DNA of 64,000 bases from Ignelater luminosus (Eukaryota; Arthropoda; Insecta; Coleoptera; Elateridae). The stretch lies in NCBI GenBank assembly GCA_011009095.1, contig VTPC01000653.1, positions 107,034 to 171,033 on the forward strand, given 5' to 3'. The position numbers and the translations under genes were made by a program. The first letter of the stretch is position 1, and every line of letters begins with the position of its first letter. Positions 10,576-22,612 of the stretch are shown here, in pieces. Under the pieces are notes generated by a model, which was not told the DNA's origin, did not search any database, and saw nothing but the letters and a program-made list of their open reading frames with translations.

Positions 10576-13500
10576 CCCATGTTTGCACATGGATCATTTT
10601 TAAGTGACAGAGAGATGAGTTTGTAACTATCCAAATGGAGTTAACACAAATTAACTTAGGGTCAGTTAAACTACCGATAATCGATATACCTAAGTTTAGT
10701 GGTCTTTATAATAGTAAGTCTTCCTGTTAGACTAATGAGATTTCTGTTTTCATCTAGCGATAAATTCTTGTAGAAAATTTAAATATTTAAGTAATTTAAG
10801 TAAAATTAAAAGCAGAGCACACCAAAAAAAAAACTTCACAAGCTCCAACAGAGAATTTAAGGCGTTTAAGCTTGAAATTTTTTTGGTGTGTGAAAACTCG
10901 ACAACTAAATTTCTTGTTAAGTACACCCCAGGTATAATATCTTGGTTACGTCATTATTTAGTTCAAACATTAGTTAATGAATTCTGTGTAGTAAGTAAAG
11001 CTAACTCTCTGGAATGCTGCTTCATAATTAATTATCTGCCTTGGCTATACTTTGCTCGAGGGTAGTCAAGCCGATGTAGTAGGTAAATCTAAAATAATTT
11101 CCAGTGACATTGTAATATTTAAGCAATGCCAAGGAGAAAAAAAGGAACATCTTTAATTGTATTAAGAACGGCGAAAAGAAGGAAATGGAAATGCAATATG
11201 CACGACTTTTGAATAATTAAGGCGAGAGAGAGAGTACGATCTTTCATTAATTTCTTGTCACCCTGATATTCCTTTATTTTCGTTAGATTTTCCTTTATGA
11301 TTGATTAATTTACCATTCAACCATGCAGCCAGGCAGCACACACACATACACTCAGGCACAGTCAGCAATCCTAAGTAAATTAGGAGACAGACCTCCATTA
11401 ATGGTTATTAAACGTCGTAACTTTCCCCTGCTCTCGTCGTCGTTGGTCTTGTATTTCTGTGTTCCTCTCTTGCATTTCCAATATATATGAGCTCTCTCGA
11501 AACTATTTTCCCCCCCTGGAAACCCCAAGTTTCCAATTATTACCTCGTAAAATTACTCGTTAAACGACATTGGTGATTTTGCATCCAGAATTTCAAACAT
11601 TACCAGTTATATATAATAAATTCAGATTTAAAATTACAAATATTTCGTGCGTACTAGTTTTTGATTCCCTTTCTCCCACTGGTAATTTCTAAAAAGTCGA
11701 GATGAATTGTCACGATAATATTTTGATGTAAAACTTTCAAAACTAAATTAAAAATAAAAAAGCTGCAGATTATAAATAGTTGGGATTTAGAGTCTAATTA
11801 GAATTTCGTTTCGTTATGATTCATCAAATTAACTAGCTACAGAATATTGCAAAACCTTTATGTACACGTGTATGTATAATACACTCGAAAATTTCATAAT
11901 TTTGAATGTTTAAACGCAAACATTTGATCTGCTGAATAGAGAAAGGATTTGTGTTATTTCATGTGTTAAACATGTAGAGAGCTAGATTATATTATATGTC
12001 ACTAAACGTTGTATACGTACACGAAATAATCTTCTATGAATTAAATGTTTAAAGAGCTGAACATCCCTTAGATGTTCAAATAGATACCTACGTTACATAA
12101 AATACCCTTCTGAAATAAAAGCAGACTGCAACAACATTTTATCGAGTGCAGCTTACAGGATTTATCTTCGTATTATCGATGCCCGAGCAAGCTCAATTAT
12201 ACGAGCGTAATTTCAGCAGAACAAGCAGGATTCCTAAAACACACCCGTGCAACAATATATTCCTAATCTAGTGATAGAGAGAATCGTCTATAAAACTGAC
12301 ATTAAAGATTTAAAGGACGCTCTAGTAATAATATACCACGCTGGGCAGACGTCAATAAGCCGGAGAATTTTACGATTTGCTATTTAATCAAGATCGCAAA
12401 TCTTATTGTCATTATTATTAATGATTTCTGGAAGATTAAATTCTTGAGTTTGAAGTAATGAATTTGTCAATAAGGCAATGAAAATTGCAAATCTTGATTT
12501 GGCTCTGTGCAAATATTTTTATTATTTCCAGTACATTTATTTCTAATAATTAGCCAGAGTTAGTGCTAACTTAATTTTAATTTAAACCACCATACTTGCT
12601 AACTCCTGTGTTTTGAATTTAAATTGACGAAACCTTGTCGACGTACAATTTGTAAAAATGTAAATATTGAGGATAACCTACATTATGCATTGGTAAAATA
12701 GAAAATGTATGTCACGAAGCATCCTGTAAAACGGAATTGTTCGCCGGCAAACTGTCCTTATGGTTTATATTCCCTTAATATTTTTGTCCGTTGGAAAAGT
12801 TTCTTCTCACTTTTGGTGCGTATGCAATGTTCGAACTCTACATTCTAAATTAAATTTTCTGACTTTTCCAGGATTTCCATAAAATTTCTCTAAAACTTCC
12901 ATGTATCTATTCTAGCCTTTTACTATTCAAAGGCCGATGCGCAACTGGAACGTGACAATTTGTATTAACTAACTGGTTAACCACTGTCGTGTTATCGTTG
13001 GTTTATGGTTTTCGTCCATATCGCTTCTTCTAAAAGTCAGATTTAAATAATTCAAATTCAGCAAAGATCATCTCAAGAATCGTCCCATTTTTATTGGCGA
13101 CCAGGGACGGTTCAAATCATATCAGCGCTTTTAAGCAAAGATTGTTTTTGTTCATGAGGGACCCTTTCAGAAGCTTCAAAATAAGACGTGAGGGAGATCT
13201 CACTTGATCTCTAAACCAAAATATGCGAGTCCCTTCTCGGATTCCAAAAATGAAATGATGGGAGGATCCTTGTGGAATATCAGATGGATGACAGTTCTAC
13301 TTTTACAGTCCTTAACAAATGTTGCTCTCAAGTTGCGCCTAAGACGCCTAACGTCTAGAGCTGGCCCTTTCTTTCTATTAAATCTTTTCCCCCACTTCCA
13401 GATCTGTTCTGTTTTTCAGGGAAGGCCGAACTCTGGTATGTGCTGCCGAGTAGATCGTCGCTTCTTGTTAAATTGACTCCAAGTGATATTAATAATCAAT

Positions 13501-13779
13501 CTGTAAAAGGTGAATCGACGCGGAAGAAAAATCGAAGATCAATAGCAAGGAGGAATTTTAAGAAATATCAGGGCTGACTTTGAGGTCTTTAGCATGTCAA
13601 AATCGATCCGAAAGTTCATAGGTCGCCAGAGATACTTTTCCTAACAATAAAGAATGAACTTGAGCGTCAACTTCGCGTTGGAGAATTGAGATACGTCACA
13701 TAATACATAATCTCGAAGCCATAACGTTGTTTAGTATTCTTGATTTCTCGATATCTTTATGGACAACCTCCAACATAGC
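10576..13779. other. AT-rich region without recognised genes
   Basis: About 3.2 kb of AT-rich sequence. I see an (AG)4-type run near 11225, a CA-rich patch near 11337-11350 and homopolymers. Short open frames on both strands (10883-11065, 13204-13476) show no motifs I recognise. No transposon ends or tandem repeats seen. Confidence 0.5.
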
Positions 13780-13945
13780 AGGTCGCAAGATTAGAACCTG
13801 GCATTTTGAGCCGCTTTACCCTGTCATACCGTTCGAGCTTCTCGTACTTGCCAAAGCTTTCGGACTGCCGAGCTTATTGGGTCGATCGGACTTGCGGAAC
13901 TGCAAGCTCAGATCTCGAGCTCATATTGCAACTCTTCCGAGCTAA
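13780..13945 (+). repeat. Mosaic GC-rich repeat, island 2 (short)
   Basis: A 165-bp island of the same words as island 1, in the same orientation (CCTGTCATACCGTTCGAGC, GGACTTGCGGAACTGC). It has no AT-rich words and passes directly into the short-period repeat on its right. Confidence 0.75.
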
Positions 13946-14100
13946 TTTCTCGATGCTCATCTAATAAACCATTGTATAAATATAAAATGATAGAAACAGT
14001 TGTATAAAACGATTCAGATAGAACGGCTGACGAAATGACTAATAAAATGACTGATAGAATGGCTAACAAAACGGTCGATAGAATGTGACCGGCCAAAAGT
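13946..14100. repeat. Minisatellite, about 13-bp period
   Basis: Irregular tandem words of the type AAAATGACTGATAGAATGGCTAAC; variants TAAAACG, GATAGAA and GGCTGACG recur every 12-14 bases. It abuts mosaic island 2, and a few more words (GACCGGCC, CCCGACAGAGTGTGACC) extend past 14100. Confidence 0.65.
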
Positions 14101-14420
14101 ATATGGCACCCGACAGAGTGTGACCATCTCCTAAAATAGACAGACCAAAATTTTGTGACCCGTACAGTAAATAGATGTGCTAGCCTTGCTCAAATCGAAG
14201 AATTTGGAAATTTATTCTCTTTCTTTTGAGAGAAAGAATGTTTAACTTTAGTTATTTACAACTAAAATCAAGAATAACTCGTCTAAACCCTGTACCGGGG
14301 ACTACACTAGAAAACCTAAGTCTTCGATTAAGGTGAGATCCAAAGAATCTGATAACTACACTGTCCTATTTTGTTCTGTTATATATTGCGTATCAGGTAA
14401 CTCGTTTATTAATTTAATTA
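14101..14420. other. Spacer, nothing recognised
   Basis: About 320 bp between two mosaic islands. An inverted pair TTCTCTTTCTTTT / GAGAGAAAGAA occurs near 14215-14240; otherwise featureless. Confidence 0.5.
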
Positions 14421-15123
14421 GAGCGGACCAAGACGTCTGAACGACTCGAGAAGCTCGAACGACCCGACAGGGCCGGGAGTCCCAACAGACCCTAGGGGCT
14501 TTGCAGCTTGGAGACCACTGAACAATTCGAGAGCCTTGAACGAGCCTCTGGGGCCTATCGGATCTTCTGGCCCTGTCGGGTGTTTAGATCTGCTTTAGAC
14601 AGGTCCACGCAGAAAGCAATATGAAAATAATACCAGCGCTAGTTTGTACGAAAATAACGTTTGTCTGAATAAGAGAGGAAAAGTTTTCAGTGTGGTGCTG
14701 CAGTACGAACATTCTCCTTTTTGGTTCAGTGTAAAAAAGGATGCTTGTCCGGGACAGTTCGAAAATAACTCCTGTCCGAGGTCAATGCGACAATCCTCCG
14801 GTGTGGTTCAGTACGAAAATAGCCCGTTCGACTCAGTACGAAAAAGGACTCGGTTCAGTCTGCTTTGGATCAGTACAAAAATAACGGCTCAAAGAACCTG
14901 AGAAGCCTGAACGGTCCGACAGGCTCTAACGACCCGATAGGGCCGAGAGATCTAACAGACCCTAAAGGTCCTATAAGACCAAACAACCCGATAGGGCCGA
15001 GGTGTCGTTTTAAACTAACGAAAAGGAACATTCTCTGTCTGGTGTAGTACAAAAAGTCTCCTCTTTAGTTCTGTTTGAAAATGAAGGTTGTCTGGGTCAG
15101 TTAGAAAATAACGCCTGCCCAAG
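14421..15123 (-). repeat. Mosaic GC-rich repeat, island 3, left part
   Basis: The same mosaic family in reverse orientation. GC-rich words (GACCCGACAGGGCCGGGAGT near 14460) lie at 14425-14600 and 14890-15010. AT-richer words (GTACGAAAATAACG, CGACAATCCTCCGGTG, GTACAAAAATAACGG) lie at 14640-14890 and 15045-15120. It stops abruptly at AAGG|CCTTC (about 15123/15124), where a LINE has inserted; the repeat resumes at 17119. Confidence 0.85.
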
Positions 15124-17118
15124 GCCTTCTTCGCTGAAATTTCCGTAAAGCAAGATGGAACAAGTTTGGTCTAAGAACTAATGAGAAAATCACAGCAAAA
15201 TGTTGATAGATCGTACGGCAGATTGGTCAAGGCCATCCTGAAATTTGGGCACAAAGCAATTTCCAGGAGACAAGTAAAACAGTATAGGCCTTTCTGGAAC
15301 AACAGGCTAAACGCTCTAAAGAAAGTCAGGAACGGAGCTAGAAGAAAGGCTGTAAAGTCAGGAAAGTTGCAAGATTGTGTGGCTTCGCTTAAAAAAGAAA
15401 TCAAAACGAGCAAAAGAACTACGTACAGGAATTTCGTCTCTAAATTAGATTTTCGAAAGGATGGTAGGAAAGCCCATAGATTTCTCTCAGGGCTGAACAA
15501 CGAAGGCAAAATTGTTAGATGCCGTTAATAAGATGTTAACAGACCCTTAGGACATTGCAAACGCTCTACTACAAAGTCAGCAAGCTCAGGGTAAATAAAC
15601 AGGAAAGGCGTTTTCTGAAAAGAGATGCTCCTGCAACTTGTCTAAATGAGAAGGAGCACATCTTGTTTAACAGTGACTTTAATATTGCCAAATTGAACAA
15701 AGCACTTCGGGATATCAAAGCTGGTAAAGCGGCTGGATCGGACGAGATTTTTCATGAGTTCCTTCTCCAGCTTGGAGATGCTGCTAAGTTAACTCTGCTG
15801 AAGTTCACGAATATGACTTGACATAAGGACTTGCCACACCTATGGAAGACATTAAAAATCGCCCCCCTGTTGAAAAAGGGCTGCCCAGCGGCTTATAAAG
15901 CGATAGATCCATAACGTTAATCAGCATCTGCTACAAGGTCGTGGAAAGAATGGTGGTACAAAGACTGAATGAAGACACCGAACTCTACAGCATAATCGAC
16001 CATAGGCAAGCAGCTTTTTGCACTAAGAGAAACACTATGGACCAAGTAGTCGAATTTTCACAGAATGTGAAAGATTGGTTTAATGCAAAGTTTGGAAGCA
16101 GATGGTAATGTATAAACTGATAGAGTCTAGAGTTTTTGGAAACCTGTTCAGGTGGGGATAGAGCACTCCTAAAGTTCTGGGAAAGAAACCAACGCATCAA
16201 CAGTCCACACTGGTATGATTATAGGTCAGCTTCCGAGAGGCTAAAGACGCAAGCAACCACAATGACTAGAGCGAAGGAACTGGCTCAAAGATATGGCATT
16301 GTTCTAGGAAACCCAGAGATCTAAGAAATCCCAAGCACGAACCTCTCTTCCTGAAATTCACCACAAGATTCCTGGCTTTAATTCTAGCAAAGGAGATGCT
16401 CTTGACGCGGAAATGAGACAACTTTCCCTGCAAGCCATTGAAGAGGTCTACCCGGAAGCTTCTTGGCTCCGAATGTACACGAACGGATCAGGCCACACTC
16501 GAGCCAAATTCTATAGTGCCCTTTTTGAAGGCTCAGTAGCTGTGGTAGCCCCGTCCAGCTATTTCCACGGGGAAATACTGGCCCCAATAATACAAAGAAC
16601 GTCGTGTTTCTATACTCCCACTCTGAAATTCTGGCAGTGTGCTCTAATTCATTCTGGTGCTCGCTTGTCGTCAAAAAACTCGCCAGACTGTTCACAACTC
16701 AGTAGGTTCCAAGTCACATTGGAATCGACGGTAACGAGCGCGCCAATAACCTCGCCAAAGAAAGTGCTAACCCGTTTCCCTGGTGCCCCTGTCAACTGAT
16801 TGATAGCACAATCCTGCTCTGGCTACGTAATCACTACAAGGAAGTGTCAAGAGGGAAGAGATGAGCAAGACTGTATGACCAAGACCCCTTGGGGCATGAT
16901 TACCTACAGACCCACCTTCACCGGATAGGAGTAGCTACAGACGACCAGTGCCCACTTTGTGGCGATAGAAGACAGGACGCAGCACACATCCTAGTCTGCT
17001 CGGCAGTCTCCTTACAAGGCTCAGCCTCCCGAGGACAGAGCTGTGGAAGGCTACTGGATCGCTGGGCTTCAGATGGCAGAAGTGCCAAGGACGGGCGTTG
17101 GCTAAAATAAAGTAAAGT
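15124..17118 (+). mobile_element. RNase H-bearing LINE nested in mosaic repeat
   Basis: A 5'-truncated and internally deleted non-LTR retrotransposon interrupts the mosaic repeat. Comparing the broken repeat with an unbroken unit (about 14778-14812, ...CCTGTCCGAGGTCAATGCG...) puts the left edge after CCTGCCCAAGG (15123) and the right edge before GGTCAATATGACAATCC (17119). The element ends in a short AATAAAGTAAAGTA tail (about 17105-17118), like the short tandem tails of I-clade and related LINEs. The order is linker, RT remnant, RNase H, then a Cys/His C-terminal motif. Confidence 0.82.
15181..17110 (+). pseudogene. LINE polyprotein remnant: RT, RNase H, C-terminal Cys/His
   Basis: The first open frame (15181-15528) is a basic linker usually found between endonuclease and RT. 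RT N-terminal motifs follow: NKALRDIKAGKAAGSDEI (about 15690-15750), LWKTLKIAPLLKKGCPA, and VVERMVVQRLNEDTELYSII (about 15940-16000), in several frames. Then DHRQAAFCTKRNTMDQVVEF (about 16000) stops in VKDWFNAKFGSRW, and the YADD region is absent. RNase H begins near 16463 with WLRMYTNGSG, where the first catalytic Asp (normally YTDGS) is Asn; the Glu motif YFHGEILA is present. The end (16889-17110) carries GHDYLQTHLHRIGVATDDQ and CPLCGDRRQDAAHILVC, a CxxC...H...C motif. Clearly inactive. Confidence 0.85.
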
Positions 17119-17440
17119 AGGTCAATATGACAATCCTCCAGTGCGCTTCAGTACAAAAATAGCCCGTCCTACTCAATACGAAAAAAATTTCGGTCCAGTC
17201 TGTTTCGAATTAGTACAAAAATAAAGACCCGAAAAGGCCGAGAAACTAGAACGGCCCAAAAGGGCCGAGAGGTCTGACAGGTACTAGAGCCCTTTAAGAC
17301 CAAACAACCCGACAGGACCGGGGTGTCGTTTTAAACTGAGAATTGATGCTTCTCCGGGTCAGTTCGGAAACAGCCCGTCTTACTCAAGACGAAGAAAATC
17401 TAGATCAGAGAATCAGTACAAAAATAACAACCTTTAGGTC
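17119..17440 (-). repeat. Mosaic GC-rich repeat, island 3, right part
   Basis: Continuation of the interrupted island with the same word order as the left part: CAATATGACAATCCTCCAGT, AAAAATAGCCCGTCCTACTC, a GC-rich block (about 17225-17335), then AT-richer words up to AAAATAACAACC at about 17430. Confidence 0.85.
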
Positions 17441-17690
17441 TGCACGTTTAATGGCAGCAGAAATAGCAAGTTATTCGACGATGTACTATAAACTACCGTA
17501 AAGTTTACCAGATGAGTTCACATAATCTTGAATAGGCCGGCGCGTTTAATGTCAGTAACAACAAGTTTTGTTTATTTAACCGAGAAAAGCTACAAAAACT
17601 CCCCAAAAATTAAAAAACCGATCTAATGACTTGGAAACTTAAACTATCAAAATTATAAAAAAAGATGTCATTTGCAGTTAGATGCTGAAA
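17441..17690 (-). repeat. AT-rich module adjoining island 3
   Basis: Read on the minus strand this matches 10213-10420 closely: TAACTGCAAATGACAT, AGTTTAAGTTTCCAAGTCAT, CGCCGGCCTATTCAAGATTA and CTTGCTATTTCTGCTG-type words in the same order. Both copies abut mosaic sequence. Relative to the mosaic words, however, it lies on the opposite side from the copy at 10.2 kb, so the two islands are not a simple inverted duplication. Confidence 0.8.
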
Positions 17691-20400
17691 TACAGAAATA
17701 ATCTTTTCCAAGTCACTTCGTATTATAAAATTCCTTTGTGTGCCTTCTCTTTAGTATAATGGCGTTGACAACTTGACAAAATGTTTACATGAATAAAGCT
17801 AACAATTTACCACATTCCCATATTCTTACTTAAGCAGCCTATCTCCTAAATAAATAAAACATTTCATAATTCACATTATTTCAGTTTCTATCCGCCCCAT
17901 CCCTCGTACATCTAAAATAGCACCTGTTCCCTTTTGTTTCTCAAAGCGCGCGCAAACGTTATAAATAAAACATTGCTGTTTTCATACAGTTGCTTTCCTA
18001 TTATTTCTCAACTTTTCATTTGTGGTAGGAGTCAAGGATAAAATAACATTCAGATACGCATTCGAGTAAAAATAGAAAATAATGTATACTGTTTAATGCA
18101 ATTTTATACTGATGTTAAGAAATCCAAAGACATAAAAAGAACAAAAGGATCCAAGATATCCCGACGTGGTATTAATAAAAGAAGACATGAAAAATCGCCC
18201 ATAGTAGAGAATGGGTTTAGTGGAGAACTTTATTATAGTTGCGATAACAAGGTTCGATCTTTTGGCTATTGAAAGGCAGTGCAAAACCAAAGGTTGGCAA
18301 ACCCTGTCTTTTCTATACAACTTTTATTATATCGCACCTTACCTTACAGACACACATAACATTAAATGACACTGATCATTCTCGGTGATGACGTAAAGAC
18401 GTAATATCTTAGGCCTTTTGAAAAAAAAAACGAGTACAAAAAGTATTGTTGAAACGAACATAATAAGATGCAAACATAAAAGGGTTGTATTTTTCAACGC
18501 CCACTCATTTAAATACAACAAACGACATTTGAAAAGAATGTTTAAAAATGTTGAATGATCGTTCAGACAGCTTCTTAGGTATTTAACTATTTATATCAAA
18601 CGGAAATTGTGAGGTTTTTAAATTTTAAATTCTCCGAGTGTAAGTCGTGAATGGCACCTAAGGACTCAACATAAATGAGCCTTTGATTGCTTTTTCGTTA
18701 GGATATTTCAGAAAGTTAAATCATGCTTTGGAATGTTACCTAAGACTGAAACTCGAAAATGATCAACTTAATTGTCTTTGAAAAAAGCCGGAGAAGTTCA
18801 ACCGTTTTAAAACAATTGAAGGTAGCGTGATAAAACTGTTTCTACCACAAGAATCGATCGGCAAGTGTTCCTAATCCATTGGCTACTGCTCGATTGTTTA
18901 TTGCCGGCTAATGTCGAGTCGCATATCGAGCGATTTGTCTTTACGTATAGAATCTAAAAATACGAAAAAATAAAATTATTATGGAGCACATACATGCATG
19001 AAATTTGTTGAAAATCACATTTAAAACTCGTTGGAGTGGTACAAGTATGGAAATACAGAGAAACGGAGGATAATAACATAAAAAACAAAGATGGGTTGAA
19101 CTTTTTGCATTTGTTTACATGTCTGTTTTGACATAAATGATGAATTGTAGGTTATATATATTAACTTCCATATTGTGAAATCTGAATGGCGATTAACCTT
19201 TGAAGAGAAACCAGTGGTGAATAACTTTTTAAAGAAGAAATTCTTCCCGACAACGAAAGGTCGCATTGAGACCAGTCTCTAACTTTTATGTAGAAATGGG
19301 TTACCTGGCAGCATAAAATCATCCAACAGAGATCGGTCTTCTTTTGTTTCCATTCTATAAAAAAAATGTCATCCTGATCCTCCAAAAGCTTAAGTTAAAA
19401 AGTTTTCGTCGATTTAAATTCATACAGGAGCGGTTAGCATGCGCGGTGGTTAAATCGACGAAACCTAGTCGACCCAGACTTTTTTGCACAAGATTCAGCC
19501 AGGGCTGGTTAGTTCGACTTGTAAGCAAAATAGCGAAATTATGTTCACGGTACTTTGATATGCATGAATCAGGCTTAATACAAGATTATTTGCTAATGTA
19601 ATCCTGATTGGAAACCTCAAGGACTTCTTGGCACCACGAATAGTGTTCAAGACTTTTCTCACCGAAGCAGCCAAGATTGTCTGAGTTAGAACAATTAGGA
19701 CGCGCGTGAGTGCTTAGAAAGAACGTTTCGATCTGAAAGAAAGAAAGTCCCTGGAAGAACAAGCGCAGGAATGAATTTTGGATTCTCTTCTCTCTCTTGA
19801 CTAAACATGAACGGGTGGCTCAGTAAAAATCTATGAAACTGTCTTGTTGGATTCACCAAGATTTTCTTATACGAACCTCAATGAGAACGTCTCAATACAG
19901 AAAGCAATAGTCAGACGATCTTAGGCAATCTAGTCAGAATTTCTCATTTTAACCGGAAAATACTTACTGATACGGACTTCTTTGAAAACTCCAAATGATT
20001 TTGCTTTACAGGAAGTTTAAGACTGGTTTTTTATAATGAGCTAGAATACTCTGGATAACATTTTTAGACAATATGTTTAGGGATATCTAGCAAAAGTATC
20101 CCTACTTAAGCATATAAGTATGTGTTAGGAGGGATAGAACAGAGAACTCCAAACTATGTGGCTATTTATTTTGATTTAATACTTCATTAAAGTTTCCTAT
20201 CTACCACTGAAATCATTTCAAAGAGGTCACTTAGCCAAAAGGACCAGGCCGACAACTTCCTCCAAGCAGTCAAGAAACGTATACTGCCTGAGTGATAGCT
20301 ACAGTACCGGGACGTGTCAGTGTCAGCGTTAGTGCGGCATCAATCCAACCCGAAGGTGACTCAAAGTTCTGTTTGCGGCGGAAGGTAGAGACCTGGACGG
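17691..20400. other. AT-rich region without recognised genes
   Basis: 2.7 kb with several short AT-rich open frames on both strands and no recognisable domain. A stretch at 20220-20380 is richer in GC and coding-like (a plus-strand frame reads KDQADNFLQAVKKRILPE) just before mosaic island 4. I cannot assign it. Confidence 0.45.
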
Positions 20401-20690
20401 GCCGAGTTTCCTAGTTGCCTGTAGAATTTCGAGCCTACGTCTGTCAGTCGGGCCGTTTCATCTTGTTGGGCCTGTTGAGCCTGTCGAACCTTTTGGGCTT
20501 CTCGGCCCTTCGGGTTCACCGGGCCATTTTGGATCTTTCGGACCTGTTGGGACATTTGGATTTCTCGGCCCTTCGGGCTTCTTGAGCCGTTCGTGCCGTT
20601 TGAGTCTTTGAACCTGTCAGGCCGATCAAGAAATTAACCAGTTATTTCGGATCGCATCAAGTTTGTCCCCAGTCGGGCCGGGGGCCTGGA
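20401..20690 (+). repeat. Mosaic GC-rich repeat, island 4
   Basis: About 230 bp of 17-19 bp words (GTTGGGCCTGTTGAGCCTG, TTCTCGGCCCTTCGGGTTC) without AT-rich words. The right edge carries CATCAAGTTTGTCCCCAGTC at 20655-20674, a motif shared with the right edges of islands 5 and 6. The left edge is near 20398 (GGGCCGAGTTTCC). Confidence 0.82.
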
Positions 20691-20769
20691 AATTTCTGCC
20701 CGTGCAGGGCTGTATCAGAGGGTGATCTGGAGGAAGCGACAAAGGCTAACCTTGCTTGCTGTAAGACAT

Positions 20770-22097
20770 AGGACATATGGGATCTAGTAGAATAGACGTG
20801 ACTGCCGCTAGCTATTTAGCATATATAGCGATAGACAAGTGGGAGATAACAGATGAAGAAACTCTTAGTGATCATTGTTTAATTAGATGGGAAATAAGAT
20901 TAACAGACAGAGAAAAGGTAGAACAAGTTAAAGAAAAGGGATTCTGTAATAAAAAAAGCGAATTTGAAGAAAAAGTTTTTCAATTAGCTCGGGAATTAGA
21001 ACTTTTATTAGATGAGAAAGTACTAGGAATAGAAGTTAAATGAATCAATAGTGTAGCATGTAGGGAGCCGATGCTGCCACGGAAAGGATTTTCAAAGACT
21101 GTACCGTGGTGGACCAGGGATAACTCACGTTAAAAAGGTAGAAGCAAGGAGAGCTCATAGAAGGCCGCAAAGAGCAAGGGAAGAAATGAGAGAAATTAGG
21201 AAGGGAGAATATGGAAGACTGCAGTTAATAGAGAAAACTTAATTAGATAAATGGAGTTTTGTACCTTGAATTCAAATAAAGATCCATGGAGAACAGCGTA
21301 TAGAATACTGAGGGGAAAAAGAGATAGAAAAACAATAATGTCAAGTGTTAGAAAGGAAGACGGGCAATACACAAAAGATGTCAGGGAAACAGCAATTAGA
21401 ATTTTTTCGGGAAATAAAGAGGTAGATGATATAGTAACTTACAAAAATGTCTTAGGAAGGGAGCTAGGGAAGCAAAAGGAAGTGAAGATAAAGAACGAGA
21501 TTTTACCTGTTCAGAAATAAATAAGGCAATGAGAAGGATGAATTCTAGAAAAGTGCCGGAGTGGGATGGGATAACAGCTGATGCAGTACAAAAGGCGTTT
21601 GATATAAACGGACAGATATTTGTTAGGATGCTTGTTTAGAGCAGAGTCTCAGAACGTTAAATTTATTCCAAAACCAGGAAAGGATGACATAACGGATACT
21701 AGAAGTTTTAGGCCTATTAGCTTACTCCTGCTAGTAGAAAAGGTTTTGGATAGGATAATAGCAGATAGGGTAGTTTATTTAGTAAGACGCCAGGGAGGAT
21801 TTGACGATAGGCAATATGGGTTTAGAGCAGGGCGAACCACCAAAGGGTAATACAACTAGTTAGAGAAACACACGAACAAGGGAATTATTGTGTCGTGATA
21901 ACTTTAGATATAGTAGGGGTCTTCGACAATGCATGGTAGCCTAGAATTATAATAGAGTTAGAAAGAAGAGAATGCCCGGGGAATTTATTAGAATTAGTGA
22001 AGTTTTTTTTAGACATAGGGTGCCCTCAATAGAACTCTCGTCCAGTAGAGTATCCAGGGGATTGGAAAGAAGATGCCCACAGGGATCATGCTTAGAC
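20770..22097 (+). pseudogene. R1-like LINE, endonuclease end to mid-RT, truncated
   Basis: This pseudogene starts inside the AP-endonuclease: SRIDVTAASYLAYIAIDKWE, then EETLSDHCLIRWEI (the SDH motif, about 20780-20900). The linker follows with PRKGFSKTVPWWTRD (about 21075-21120) and a charged stretch, then DPWRTAYRILRGKRDRKTI (about 21280). RT motifs: VKFIPKPGKDDITDTRSFRP (from about 21658), ISLLLLVEKVLDRIIADRVV, GFDDRQYGFRAGRTT (about 21795-21840). Past a frameshift come GNYCVVITLDIVGVFDNAW (motif A, about 21880-21935, Asp present) and RRCPQGSCL (motif B start, about 22070-22095). It ends abruptly there, before YADD, at the satellite beginning near 22102. The motif style is that of R1/TRAS-type elements. 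Confidence 0.85.
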
Positions 22098-22101
22098 TAG
22101 A

Positions 22102-22612
22102 CTAACATAGACAGAGATTATTTTCAGAAAACTGTACAAAACTCATTTTTCTAGTCAATTCTTGAAGCCTTTAATTAGCCTTTAATTACTTACAAGCAAA
22201 AGTTTCAAAATCAGGGTCGCAAGTGAGTGTACTTGCACCCAGACCGTCGACAACTGACATAGACTAAGATATTTTTGAAAAAGCTGTACAAAAGTCATCT
22301 TTTCTAGCAAATTATTGAAGCCTCTAATTAACCTTTAATTACTTAGAAGCAAAAATTTTAAAATCAAGGTCGCAAGTGAGTGCACTTGCACCCAGGCCCA
22401 CGACAACTAACATAGACACATATTATTTTGAGAAAACTGTACAAAACTCATCTTCTCTAGCAAATTTTTGAAGCCTTTAATTAGCCTTTAATTACTTACA
22501 AGCAAAAGTTTTAAAATCATGGTCGCAAGTGAGTGTGCTTGCACCCAGACCCTCGACAACTAACATAGACAAAGATTATTTTGAGAAAACTGTACAAAAC
22601 TTATATTTTCTA
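22102..22612 (+). repeat. 153-bp satellite, direct copies
   Basis: Tandem units start at CTAACATAGAC or CTGACATAGAC: 22102, 22254, 22407 and 22560 (spacings 152, 153, 153). Each holds GAAAACTGTACAAAACTCAT, GAAGCCTTTAATTAGCCTTT, and the palindromic words AAGTGAGTGTACTTGCACCC before the next start. Three full units plus about 50 bp of a fourth; neighbours look about 85-90 percent alike by eye. Confidence 0.93.

Noticed and set aside
18240..18320. Possible tRNA (GGTTCGATCTT at about 18250)
   Set aside because: B-box-like word only; no cloverleaf arms or A-box at the right distance.
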